This document shows, one piece after another, positions 32,467 through 40,664 of a DNA stretch of 64,000 nucleotides. The stretch is taken from positions 9,162 to 73,161 of the forward strand of contig DASVEW010000002.1 in assembly GCA_036380355.1 (NCBI GenBank), given 5' to 3'. Numbering within the stretch: position 1 is the stretch's first letter; each line of letters begins with the position of its first letter. The notes under the pieces are model-generated. The model worked only from the letters and a program-made list of their open reading frames with translations. It did not search any database and was not told where the DNA came from. The stretch is from JACDAN01 sp036380355. Its GTDB lineage: Bacteria > Actinomycetota > Thermoleophilia > Gaiellales > Gaiellaceae. The position numbers and the translations under genes were made by a program.

Positions 32467-33120
32467 TCAGGCGGAGCGCGGGCGATCGAAGCCGGCGATG
32501 CGCCATAGCGGCCCGTCGTGCTCGTACGTCTCGCGCAGCCCGTACCGCTCGGCCGCTGCGACGAGCCGCTCGGGCCGGTGGACGAAGGAGCGGTACTCCA
32601 TCTTCCGCAGGGCCAGAAAGACGTTGAGGAGGACGGCGCCGAGACGGGTCCACCACGTCCTGCGCGGGACGCTGAACGCGAGCAGCCGGCGGGCCTTCGC
32701 GGCGGCGGCCGCAACGAGCGCCTCGCCGTCCGGGTAACAGCAGACGACCCGGTGCATGACGACGACGTCCGCTTCGGGCAGCAGGTCGGCCGCATCGGCG
32801 AAGTCGAGGGTGCGCCGCTCGACCCGGTCCTGCGCGCCCGCCTCGCGGGCCAGCTCCATCGCCGTCTCGTCGTACGAGGACGAGAGCTCGACGGTGATGA
32901 CCCGCGCCGCGCCGGCCTTCAGGAGCTCGAGCCCGAGCGTGCCGTTCCCTCCGCCGACGTCGAGCACCGTCGCGCCGCGCACCCCTCGGCGCACGACGAA
33001 GCCGACGATCCGGCGGGCATTCTCGTCCAGACCGCGCCGCCGGTACGACCGAGCGTCACGGCGCGCGATCTTCTCTGTGAAGAATTCGTCGTATCCCTGT
33101 CTGGAACAGCAGCCGGCCAT
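32467..33120 (-). CDS. Class I SAM-dependent methyltransferase
   Basis: A 217-residue methyltransferase. VLDVGGGNGTLGLELLKAGA is motif I, and the post-motif strands end in VVMHRVVCCYPD. YDEFFTEKIARRDARSYRRRGL at the N-terminus is like a group related to magnesium-protoporphyrin O-methyltransferase and other small-molecule methyltransferases. The N-terminal MAGCC has two adjacent cysteines. Substrate unknown. It is divergent from the cytochrome gene at 33156, with only 35 bp between. Confidence 0.82.
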   Translation of the reverse strand: MAGCCSRQGYDEFFTEKIARRDARSYRRRGLDENARRIVGFVVRRGVRGATVLDVGGGNGTLGLELLKAGAARVITVELSSSYDETAMELAREAGAQDRVERRTLDFADAADLLPEADVVVMHRVVCCYPDGEALVAAAAAKARRLLAFSVPRRTWWTRLGAVLLNVFLALRKMEYRSFVHRPERLVAAAERYGLRETYEHDGPLWRIAGFDRPRSA

Positions 33121-33155
33121 CGGCTCCGTCAGGGTATCCCCACTACTCTTGGACG

Positions 33156-34529
33156 ATGCGCGCGAGGCTCGCCTCGGTGGTCGCCGTCGCCTGCGTGGGC
33201 CTTCTCGCCGGCTGCGGCGGAGACGATTCCGCGTCCGAATCGAGCCATCCCGGCGCCGCGGTCTTCGCCGACGCCGGCTGCGGCAGCTGCCACACCCTCG
33301 AAGCGGCCGGCTCGAGCGGCGCCGTCGGGCCCGACCTCGACGACGCGAGCCCGTCGGTCGACGAGGTCGTGCGCAAGGTGCGAAGCGGCGGCGGGGGAAT
33401 GCCGTCGTTCGAGGGCCAGCTGAGCGAGCGTGAGATCCGCGACGTCGCCGCGTTCGTCTCCGGCGGGGAGTCCGGCCAGGCCGCCGAGGGCGTCGCCTCG
33501 ATCAAGCCGTTCAGGCCGAACACGCAGCGGCTGGAGGGCTGTCTCGACGCCGACTGCCGCCGGCAGGCGTTCGGCAACGTCGCCTTCCGCGAGGGTCCGA
33601 AGCCCGCCCTCCGGCTCTTCGAGCAGAAGCTCGGCGAGGAGGCGGTCGAGGCGGACTGCCACCGCATCGCGCACACCATCGGCGCCGCCTCGCTCCAGCA
33701 CCACGAGGGCAACGTCGGCAAGGCGTTGGCCGAGGGCAACGGGATCTGCGCCTCCGGCTACTACCACGGTCTGCTCGAGTGGAAGCTCGCCGACGTCCCG
33801 AGCGACGAAGTCGGGTCCGTCGCGCGAACGGTCTGCGACCAGACGAAGAGCACCTCGAGCTCCTTCGTCTACTACCAGTGCGTGCACGGGCTCGGCCACG
33901 GCCTGATGCTCTACACGCTGTACGACCTTCCCGGCGCCCTCCGCCTCTGCCATGGGCTGGCGACAGATTTCGACCGGGTCTCCTGCAGCGGCGGCGTGTT
34001 CATGGAGAACCAGCAGTCGTCATACGGCATCAAGTCGCCGTGGCTGAAGCAGGACGACCTCCTCTATCCGTGCGGGATCGTCTCGCACTCCGACAAGACG
34101 TACTGCTACCTGCTCGTCACCTCGCAGATCCTCCCGCGGGTGGGCTGGGACTGGAAGAAGACCGCGGATTGGTGCCGCCGAAGCGAGGAGGGCTTCGTCG
34201 AGCTCTGCTTCCAGTCGTACGGCCGCGACGCGTCCGGCAACTCGCGCCAGGATCCCGCGAAGACCCGCGCGCTCTGCGCCAACGCCGGCAGCGGGGAGGA
34301 GGAGTGCATCTTCGGCGCCGTCCGCGACATCCTCAACACCGACCCCTCCGACCTCGGCGCCACGCGCCTCTGTCAGCTCGCGAAGCCGGCGCACCGCTCC
34401 TACTGCGCGTACGGGATCGGCTCGATTGTTGCCGTGAAGCACTCGGAGCCCGACGCGAAGCGGGCGGACTGCCGCCGCTTCCTGTCCGGTCAGTATTACG
34501 TCGACTGCCTGCGCGGCGCGAACGCCTAG
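33156..34529 (+). CDS. Cytochrome c lipoprotein fused to a Cys/His-rich domain, unknown function
   Basis: A 457-residue secreted lipoprotein. The signal peptide ends in VGLLAGC (lipobox, Cys about 20). A single cytochrome c domain (about 30-105) has CGSCH and a distal Met in GGGGMPSFEG. The remaining 330 residues contain many Cys and His: CHRIAHTIG, CASGYYHGLLEW, CVHGLGHGLML, CHGLATDFDRVSCSGGVFMEN, CYLLVTSQ, CRRFLSGQYYVDC. I do not know a named family for this part; repeated HG/GH and Cys spacing suggest disulfides or metal sites. TACTCT lies 6 nt before the ATG. It is convergent with a DipZ-like thiol-redox gene that might oxidise these cysteines. Confidence 0.75.
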   Translation: MRARLASVVAVACVGLLAGCGGDDSASESSHPGAAVFADAGCGSCHTLEAAGSSGAVGPDLDDASPSVDEVVRKVRSGGGGMPSFEGQLSEREIRDVAAFVSGGESGQAAEGVASIKPFRPNTQRLEGCLDADCRRQAFGNVAFREGPKPALRLFEQKLGEEAVEADCHRIAHTIGAASLQHHEGNVGKALAEGNGICASGYYHGLLEWKLADVPSDEVGSVARTVCDQTKSTSSSFVYYQCVHGLGHGLMLYTLYDLPGALRLCHGLATDFDRVSCSGGVFMENQQSSYGIKSPWLKQDDLLYPCGIVSHSDKTYCYLLVTSQILPRVGWDWKKTADWCRRSEEGFVELCFQSYGRDASGNSRQDPAKTRALCANAGSGEEECIFGAVRDILNTDPSDLGATRLCQLAKPAHRSYCAYGIGSIVAVKHSEPDAKRADCRRFLSGQYYVDCLRGANA

Positions 34530-36151
34530 CCGAACGTGAACGCGTAGGCGGAGAGGCCTCGACTGAAGCGAAGCTCGAGGAGGCCCTCGCGGCGCTCCGG
34601 CAGGTCGAGCAGCCGGTACAGGCGCGGTTCACCGCCGATCGTGATCGACGAACGACGCCGACCGCCGAGGAGGACCTCCAGCCGCCCGCTGCCGCCGAGG
34701 ACGAGGTTCACCTCTCGCGCGGTGAACTGGATCCGAAGCCGTGCGCCTTCGCCGGCGACGATCCCCTCGGGTCCCACCGCGACCCGCCCCGAGTACGCCA
34801 GCTGGTCCGGCCCCAGGTCCAGAGGGAAGCGATACACAGCCTCACGATCGGCGACGATTCTGCTCCCGGCGAACCGGTCGAGCCGCTCGTAGCCGAGGTA
34901 CGACTCGGGCGTGAGCGGCCCGCTCGGTGTTCGATCCGCCACGCTCGAGGCGCGTTCGCGGGGGCCGGGCCCGAGATACCGGCGAATCTGCCGCTCGGTC
35001 TCCTCATACTCGCCTTCGCCGAAGTGGACGTAGCGCACCCGCCCGGAACGGTCGATCAGGTACTTCGCCGGCCAGTACTCGTTCGCATACGCCGTCCAGG
35101 TGACGAAGTCGTTGTCGAGCGCCACGGGGTACCGGATCCCCAGCTTGCGAACAGCCCCGCGCACGTTGTCCGGCTCGCGCTCGAAGGCGAATTCGGGCGA
35201 ATGGACGCCCACGATCGTCAGCCCTTCGTCCCGGTACGCGCGGTCCCAGGCGTTGAGGTGCGGCAGCGTGCGAAGGCAGTTGACGCACGAGTACGTCCAG
35301 AAGTCGATGAGGACGACCCGGCCGCGAAGCGCCGACAGCGTCAACGGCTCGCTGTTGATCCAGCCGACGATGCCCTGCAGGTCCGGGGCCACCGGCGCAG
35401 TGCCCGAAGCGGCAAGCGCCGGCTGGTCGCCCGTTCGCAGGAGCTTGGCCAGCTCACGTCTCGCCGTCGAGCTTCGCTCGACCTCCTCCTGCAGCACCTC
35501 CGTGTAGCCGGGGACGGCCGTCGTGAAGCGCTGGTCGACGCCGAGCGCGATCGCGATCGCTGCGACGGCGATGAGCCCGCCCGCTGCGCGCCGGGTTCCC
35601 TCGGCGTGTCGGCGCAGAGCTCCGACGCCGTTCGCCACGCGCCTGCTCCCCACGGCGATCGCGAGCATCGGCAGCGCCGCTCCGGTCGCATATGCGACGG
35701 CCACGAAGAACGTCTCCAGTCCGCCGCCGCCGGTCGCCGAGAGCGCTGTGACAGCTGCCAGCACCGGGCCGGCGCACGGCACGAAGACGAGGCCGAGGCT
35801 CGCACCGAGGACGAGGCCGTTGCTCTCGGTGCGCGGCCGCCGCCGGGTCAGGAAGAGGAGCGGGCGCTCCAGCAGCGCAGCGATCCGAGGAACCAGCAAC
35901 GTCGCGGCGAGCACGAAGAGAAGCGCGATCGCGAGGTTGCGCAGGGTGTCCTGAGGCAGACCGAGACTGTCGAGCAGCGAGGCCCCGATCACCGTGAAGA
36001 CGCTGAAGCTCCCGACGAGACCGACGATGATTCCGAGCGGCCGGCGCCCCGAAGCGCCGCCCCCGAGCAGGATCGGGAGCACGGGGAGAACGCATGGCGA
36101 GATCGCGGTGATCAGACCGGCGACGAACGCGATCCCGAGGAGGATCACCAC
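34526..36151 (-). CDS. DipZ-like protein: CcdA/DsbD membrane domain fused to thioredoxin-like domain
   Basis: A 541-residue membrane redox protein. Residues 1-235 form a DsbD/CcdA part with PCVLP and VPCAGPVLAA, the electron-transport cysteines. Residues about 260-395 form a TlpA-like redoxin with FWTYSCVNCLRTLPH (CxxC). The C-terminal 130 residues are a beta-rich region, as in mycobacterial DipZ. It moves reducing power from the cytoplasm to external thiols, for example in cytochrome c maturation. The stop overlaps that of the convergent cytochrome lipoprotein in CTAG, which fits a functional link. Confidence 0.92.
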   Translation of the reverse strand: MVILLGIAFVAGLITAISPCVLPVLPILLGGGASGRRPLGIIVGLVGSFSVFTVIGASLLDSLGLPQDTLRNLAIALLFVLAATLLVPRIAALLERPLLFLTRRRPRTESNGLVLGASLGLVFVPCAGPVLAAVTALSATGGGGLETFFVAVAYATGAALPMLAIAVGSRRVANGVGALRRHAEGTRRAAGGLIAVAAIAIALGVDQRFTTAVPGYTEVLQEEVERSSTARRELAKLLRTGDQPALAASGTAPVAPDLQGIVGWINSEPLTLSALRGRVVLIDFWTYSCVNCLRTLPHLNAWDRAYRDEGLTIVGVHSPEFAFEREPDNVRGAVRKLGIRYPVALDNDFVTWTAYANEYWPAKYLIDRSGRVRYVHFGEGEYEETERQIRRYLGPGPRERASSVADRTPSGPLTPESYLGYERLDRFAGSRIVADREAVYRFPLDLGPDQLAYSGRVAVGPEGIVAGEGARLRIQFTAREVNLVLGGSGRLEVLLGGRRRSSITIGGEPRLYRLLDLPERREGLLELRFSRGLSAYAFTFG

Positions 36152-36197
36152 CTCAGCGTATGCCGACGGGTCTTACCGATGACTTAACGTTCGCCGT

Positions 36198-37382
36198 CTA
36201 CGCCTGCGGGATGCGGGCCTCGAGCGCCTCGCCCAGGGCCTCGCGCACCGGCTCGAGCTCGACGCGGTCGAGCACGTCCGTGAAGAACCCGCGGACGATC
36301 AGCCGCTCCGCCTCGCCGCGTGTCAGGCCGCGCGTCATGAGATAGAAGAGCTGGTCGCGGTCGACCTGGCCGACGGTCGCGCCGTGCGTGCAGCGGACGT
36401 CGTTCGCGAGGATCTCGAGCCCCGGGATCGGAACCGCGTGCGTCGTCGGAGACAGCATCAGATTCCGGTTCTCCTGGTACGCGTTCGTCCGCTGGGCGTC
36501 CTTCTCGACGCGGATCATCCCGCGCCAGACGGCGGTCGCCTTGTCGCGCAGCGCGCCCTTGAACGCGAAGTCGGAGGTCGTGTTCGGCGCCGAGTGGAGC
36601 TGGTACGTGTCGTAGTCGAGGTGCTGATCGCCGTCCGCGAAGTAGGCGCCGGTCACCCGCGAGGTCGCACCCGGGCCGGTCAGGTCGTTCTGGATCCACA
36701 CCTTGCCGCGGCGCGAGCCGAAGCCGCCGGCGACCCAGTCCAGCTCCGCGTCCCGCTCGACGCGCGCGTGGTGCGACGCGAAATGCCAGGTGTTGCGCGA
36801 AAGGTTCTGGATCGAGACGTACTCGAGCTTCGCCGCCTGCTCGACGAAGAGCTCGGTGACCGTGTTCGTGTAGCCCTCGAGCTCCGGCGAGCCGGACGCG
36901 TAGTCCTCGATCAGCGAGAAGCGGCTCTCCGGCTCGGCGATCACGAGCAACCGGAAGAAGAGCGCGCCGCCCTCGGCCGAGTTCACGATCCGGACGGCGA
37001 GCGGCTGCTCGAGCTCGACGCCCTTCGGCACGACGACGAGCAGTCCGTGCTCCCAGACCGCGGCGTTGTGGGCCGCGAACTTCTCCTCCGTCCCGACCAG
37101 GGTCCCCAACCGGTCGTGCTCGGTGAACGGCGCGAACGTGATGCGCTGGTCGGGCGAGCGCACGATCGAGATCCCGCCCTCGCGGACGACGGCCAGACCG
37201 GCCACGTCGACGTCGAGCATCGTCTCCGGCAGACCGGTCTCCGTGCCCGGCATCGGGACGTGACCGTTGCGGACGAACGAGTCCGGATCGAAGCCGCGCA
37301 GGTCGGTGAAGCGCCAGTGCTCGTCCGTCGTGGACGGCAGCGGCAGCTCGGCGTAGCGTGCTGCTGCAGCGGCCCTATCCAC
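36198..37382 (-). CDS. sufD: SufD, Fe-S scaffold subunit
   Basis: A 394-residue SufD of the SufBCD scaffold. The beta-helix part shows QNLSRNTWHFASHHARVERDAELDW and the C-terminal DVRCTHGATVGQVDRDQLFYLMTRGL, with the conserved Cys-Thr-His-Gly and near-final FYLxxRG motifs. It works with SufB and SufC to build iron-sulfur clusters. The GTG start (37382) overlaps the stop of the VOC gene by 8 bp. It is the last gene of sufC-sufB-VOC-VOC-sufD. Confidence 0.95.
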   Translation of the reverse strand: MDRAAAAARYAELPLPSTTDEHWRFTDLRGFDPDSFVRNGHVPMPGTETGLPETMLDVDVAGLAVVREGGISIVRSPDQRITFAPFTEHDRLGTLVGTEEKFAAHNAAVWEHGLLVVVPKGVELEQPLAVRIVNSAEGGALFFRLLVIAEPESRFSLIEDYASGSPELEGYTNTVTELFVEQAAKLEYVSIQNLSRNTWHFASHHARVERDAELDWVAGGFGSRRGKVWIQNDLTGPGATSRVTGAYFADGDQHLDYDTYQLHSAPNTTSDFAFKGALRDKATAVWRGMIRVEKDAQRTNAYQENRNLMLSPTTHAVPIPGLEILANDVRCTHGATVGQVDRDQLFYLMTRGLTRGEAERLIVRGFFTDVLDRVELEPVREALGEALEARIPQA

Positions 37383-37731
37383 GGGGCTCGTACCTCCGGT
37401 GGAGGATCAGGACGTTGCCGTCGGGATCCTTGACGAAGCCCATGTGACATACGCCGCTGTCCTGGATGCCGATCACTTCGGCGCCGTGACCGCGAACCTC
37501 CTCGACGGCCGCCGCGACGTCGGCCACGCGCAGCGCGATCCCGTTCTCGTTGGGCACGAACGCCTCGCCCTGCTCCTCGGGATTCCAGAACGAGAGCGTG
37601 ACGTTCGGCGTCTCGACCTCGCCGGCCGTGAACTCGCTCACCGGAAGCCCGAGCACGTCGCGGTACCAGGCGACGGCCCGCGCGCTGTCCCGTGTCGGCA
37701 CCGACACGAAGTCGACCTGCTCGACGCGCAT
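37375..37731 (-). CDS. Glyoxalase/VOC superfamily protein (second of pair)
   Basis: A 118-residue VOC protein with two beta-alpha-beta-beta-beta modules. The N-terminal strand MRVEQVDFVSVPTRD is followed by WYRDVLGLPVSEF, and the C-terminus has FVKDPDGNVLILHRRY. It is about 40% similar by eye to the next upstream VOC gene, suggesting duplication. TGATG and 8-bp overlaps bind it tightly between VOC1 and sufD. Such small VOC proteins include dioxygenases, isomerases and binding proteins; the substrate is unknown. Confidence 0.88.
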   Translation of the reverse strand: MRVEQVDFVSVPTRDSARAVAWYRDVLGLPVSEFTAGEVETPNVTLSFWNPEEQGEAFVPNENGIALRVADVAAAVEEVRGHGAEVIGIQDSGVCHMGFVKDPDGNVLILHRRYEPRG

Positions 37732-38129
37732 CAGGGCAGGGAGCCGTCGGCGAACGGTGCATACCGCCGGTGGAGCTGAATCGCGTTGCCGTCGGGGTCG
37801 CGGAAGGTCGCGAGCCGGCAGACCCCGGAGTCGATCGTCCCGTGCTCGAACTGGATGCCCTCCGCCTCGAGCTTCTCACGCGCCTCGTCGACGTCCGGGA
37901 CGCGCAGCGCGAGCGGCATCTGATGTCCGCGGGCCTGGAACTCGGGACCCATGGCCTCCGGTGAGACGAGCGCAATCGTCACGTTTCCGAGCTCGTACTC
38001 GACCCACCGGTCGCCCGAGTTCGGGTTCCGCCGGAGCCCGAGCGTCTGACCGTAGAACTCGTCCGCGCGCTTCAGGTCTTGCACGGGGAGGGCGACGAAG
38101 TCGGCGCGCTCCACGCCGAGATCAGCCAA
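37731..38129 (-). CDS. Glyoxalase/VOC superfamily protein (first of pair)
   Basis: A 132-residue VOC protein: ADFVALPVQDLKRADEFYGQTLG, MPLALRVPDVDEAREKLEAEGI and FRDPDGNAIQLHRRYAP. The pattern matches its neighbour (SGVCRLATFRDPDGN versus SGVCHMGFVKDPDGN), which supports a tandem duplication. Both keep Glu/His-rich strands that could bind metal. The start overlaps the sufB stop by 8 bp. VOC genes inside sufB-sufD are unusual and may mark a role in Fe-S or thiol metabolism. Confidence 0.88.
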   Translation of the reverse strand: MADLGVERADFVALPVQDLKRADEFYGQTLGLRRNPNSGDRWVEYELGNVTIALVSPEAMGPEFQARGHQMPLALRVPDVDEAREKLEAEGIQFEHGTIDSGVCRLATFRDPDGNAIQLHRRYAPFADGSLP

Positions 38130-39540
38130 CCGACCCTTCCATCTGGAGCTGGATCAGCCGGTTCATCTCGACCGCGTACTCGAGCGGGAGCTCCTTCGTG
38201 ATCGGCTCCACGAAGCCGCTGACGATCATCGCCGACGCCTCCGCCTCCGAGAGGCCGCGGCTCATCAGATAGAAGAGCTGCTCCTCGCCGATCTTCGACA
38301 CCGTGGCCTCGTGGCCGATGTCGACGTTGTCCTCGTCGATCTTCATGTACGGGTAGGTGTCCGAGCGGGACGCCTCGTCGAGGATCAGGGCGTCGCAGAC
38401 GACCTTCGACTTCGCGCCGGTCGCGCCCTTCGCCACCTCGAGCAGGCCGCGGTAGCCGGCCCGCCCGCCGTTCTTCGAGATCGACTTCGAGGTGATGACC
38501 GAGGTCGTGCGCGGCGCGACATGGACGGCCTTGCCGCCCGCGTCCTGGTGCTGCCCCTCGCCGGCGAAGGCGATCGAGAGCACCTCGCCGTGAGCGCCCT
38601 CGCCCATCAGCCAGATCGCTGGGTACTTCATCGTCAGCTTGGAGCCGAGGTTCCCGTCGACCCACTCCATCGTGGCGTTCTCGTAGGCGACCGCCCGCTT
38701 CGTGACGAGGTTGTAGACGTTCGTCGACCAGTTCTGGATCGTCGTGTAGCGACAGCGGCCGCCGGGCTTGACGATGATCTCGACCACCGCCGAGTGGAGC
38801 GAGTCGCTCGAGTAGATCGGCGCCGTGCAGCCCTCGACGTAGTGCACGAACGCGCCCTCGTCGACGATGATCAGCGTGCGCTCGAACTGGCCCATGTTCT
38901 CCGCGTTGATGCGGAAGTAGGCCTGGAGCGGCATCTCGATCGAGACCCCCGGCGGGACGTAGATGAAGGAGCCGCCCGACCAGACAGCGGAGTTCAGCGC
39001 CGCGAACTTGTTGTCGTTCGCGGGGATGATCGTCCCGAAGTACTGCTTGACGAGCTCCTCGTGCTCGCGGAGGCCCGAGTCCATGTCCAGGAAGAGCACG
39101 CCCTGCTTCTCCAGGTCCTCCTTGAGCTTGTGGTAGACGACCTCGCTCTCGTACTGGGCGCCGACGCCGGCGAGGAACTTCCGCTCGGCCTCGGGGATCC
39201 CCAGCCGGTCCCAGGTGTTCTTGATGTCCGGCGGGAGGTCCTCCCAGGACGTGGCCTGCTTCTCGGTCGGACGGATGTAATAGAAGATGTTGTCGAAGTC
39301 GATCTCCGAGACGTCGCCGCCCCAGTCCGGCAGCGGGCGCGCCATGAAGTACTCGAGCGACTTCAGCCGGTAGTCGCGCATCCACTGCGGCTCGTTCTTG
39401 TGCTCCGAGATCGCGGCGACGAGCTCGGGCGAGAGCCCCCGGCCGGACTTGAAGAAGTAGTCCTCGGGATCGTGGAAGCCGTACTTGTAGTCGCTGCCGA
39501 TCTCGGCGACGACCTGTGTCTCGCTCTCGGTTACTGCCAT
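38122..39540 (-). CDS. sufB: SufB, Fe-S scaffold subunit
   Basis: A 472-residue SufB. FVHYVEGCTAPIYSSDSLHSAVVEI includes the conserved Cys region, RCRYTTIQNWSTNVYNLVTKRA and LILDEASRSDTYPYMKIDEDNVDIGHEATVSKIGEEQLFYLMSRGL are typical. With SufC and SufD it forms the scaffold for Fe-S clusters. The ATG overlaps the sufC stop (TGATG). Confidence 0.97.
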   Translation of the reverse strand: MAVTESETQVVAEIGSDYKYGFHDPEDYFFKSGRGLSPELVAAISEHKNEPQWMRDYRLKSLEYFMARPLPDWGGDVSEIDFDNIFYYIRPTEKQATSWEDLPPDIKNTWDRLGIPEAERKFLAGVGAQYESEVVYHKLKEDLEKQGVLFLDMDSGLREHEELVKQYFGTIIPANDNKFAALNSAVWSGGSFIYVPPGVSIEMPLQAYFRINAENMGQFERTLIIVDEGAFVHYVEGCTAPIYSSDSLHSAVVEIIVKPGGRCRYTTIQNWSTNVYNLVTKRAVAYENATMEWVDGNLGSKLTMKYPAIWLMGEGAHGEVLSIAFAGEGQHQDAGGKAVHVAPRTTSVITSKSISKNGGRAGYRGLLEVAKGATGAKSKVVCDALILDEASRSDTYPYMKIDEDNVDIGHEATVSKIGEEQLFYLMSRGLSEAEASAMIVSGFVEPITKELPLEYAVEMNRLIQLQMEGSVG

Positions 39541-40310
39541 CAGCTCTCCACCTTCTCGGGCATGAATGCCTCGTACCCCTCTGCCTCTAGTGTATGCGCC
39601 AGCTCCGGCCCGCCCGCGGCGACGATCCTCCCGTCGACGAAGACGTGAACGAAATCCGGATCGATATAGCTGAGGATCCGCTGGTAGTGCGTGATCACGA
39701 GCGCGCCCATCTCGGGGCCGACGAGCTCGCGGACGCCTGCGGCGACGATGCGGAGTGCGTCGATGTCGAGCCCGGAATCGGTCTCGTCGAGCACCGCGAT
39801 CCGCGGCTTCAGCATCGCCATCTGGAGGATCTCGACCCGCTTCTTCTCGCCGCCAGAGAAGCCGTCGTTGATGTAGCGCTGGGCGAGCTCGCGCGGGATG
39901 CGCAGCCGCTCCATCACCGCCATCATCTCCTTGCGGAACTCGGGGATCGGGATCGGGTCGTCCTCGCCCTTCCGCGCCTTCCGGATCGCGTTGATCGCCG
40001 AGCGCAGGAAGCTCGTGACCGTGACGCCGGGGACGGCGTGCGGGTACTGGAACGCCAGGAAGAGGCCGCGCTGGGCGCGCTCGTCCGCCTGGAGCTCCGT
40101 GACGTCCTCGCCGTCGAAGAAGATCTGGCCCTCGGTGATCTCGTAGGCGGGATGGCCCATGACCGCGTAGGCGAGGGTCGACTTGCCGGAGCCGTTCGGG
40201 CCCATGACCGCGTGGATCTGGTCGGTGTCGACCTCGAGGTCCACGCCCTTGACGATCTCGGTGCCGTCCTCGAGCGCGACGTGCAGGTTCTTGAGCTCCA
40301 GCAGTGACAA
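39540..40310 (-). CDS. sufC: SufC, Fe-S assembly ATPase
   Basis: A 256-residue ABC-type ATPase without membrane partner: Walker A GPNGSGKST, signature FSGGEKKR, Walker B IAVLDETDSGLD, and H-loop ITHYQ. It powers SufBCD. The start is a TTG (40310), with AAAGGG about 7 nt upstream. It opens the operon and is preceded by a terminator-like hairpin in its leader. Confidence 0.97.
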   Translation of the reverse strand: MSLLELKNLHVALEDGTEIVKGVDLEVDTDQIHAVMGPNGSGKSTLAYAVMGHPAYEITEGQIFFDGEDVTELQADERAQRGLFLAFQYPHAVPGVTVTSFLRSAINAIRKARKGEDDPIPIPEFRKEMMAVMERLRIPRELAQRYINDGFSGGEKKRVEILQMAMLKPRIAVLDETDSGLDIDALRIVAAGVRELVGPEMGALVITHYQRILSYIDPDFVHVFVDGRIVAAGGPELAHTLEAEGYEAFMPEKVES

Positions 40311-40326
40311 GCGGTTCCCTTTCGCA

Positions 40327-40350
40327 AAAGTGGCGGGCCTTGCGCCCGCC
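40327..40350 (-). terminator. Terminator-like hairpin in the sufC leader
   Basis: On the minus strand GGCGGGC (40350-40344), loop GCAAG, GCCCGCC (40338-40332), then ACTTTTGCG. It lies 22 nt before the TTG start of sufC and behind a possible -10 box TACCAT (40366-40361). As in the glnA and ABC-F leaders, a terminator directly before the ribosome binding site suggests attenuation. On the plus strand it has no T-tract and lies before tatA. Confidence 0.55.
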
Positions 40351-40419
40351 TCACTGCCTCATGGTACCAATGGCCGTGCGGCCCTCGAGCGGCTCCGAAC
40401 CCGCTGCTAAGGTGGGTTT

Positions 40420-40653
40420 ATGCCCTTCGGCATCGGCCTTCCCGAAGTCCTGATCTTCCTGATCGTCGTCCTTCTCCTCTTCGGCGCGAAGCGCGTCCCC
40501 GAGATCGGCCGGTCGGTCGGCAAGGGCATGCGCGAGTTCAAGGACGCGGTCACCGGTAAGGACGAGGAGCAGCCCCCTCGGCTGCCGCGGGCTCCGGAGG
40601 ACGAGGAGCGCGTCGCCTCGCCGCCCCCGCGCGAGCGCGACTCCGTCTCCTAA
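40420..40653 (+). CDS. tatA: Sec-independent protein translocase TatA
   Basis: A 77-residue TatA. MPFGIGLPEVLIFLIVVLLLFG is the membrane helix, GAKRVPEIGRSVGKGMREFKD is the amphipathic helix with the family FG motif, and the tail is acidic and proline-rich. It forms the pore for folded proteins. TAAGGT lies 6 nt before the ATG, fitting a leaderless transcript. It is followed by tatC after 11 bp. Confidence 0.96.
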   Translation: MPFGIGLPEVLIFLIVVLLLFGAKRVPEIGRSVGKGMREFKDAVTGKDEEQPPRLPRAPEDEERVASPPPRERDSVS

Positions 40654-40664
40654 AGGACCCTTCG

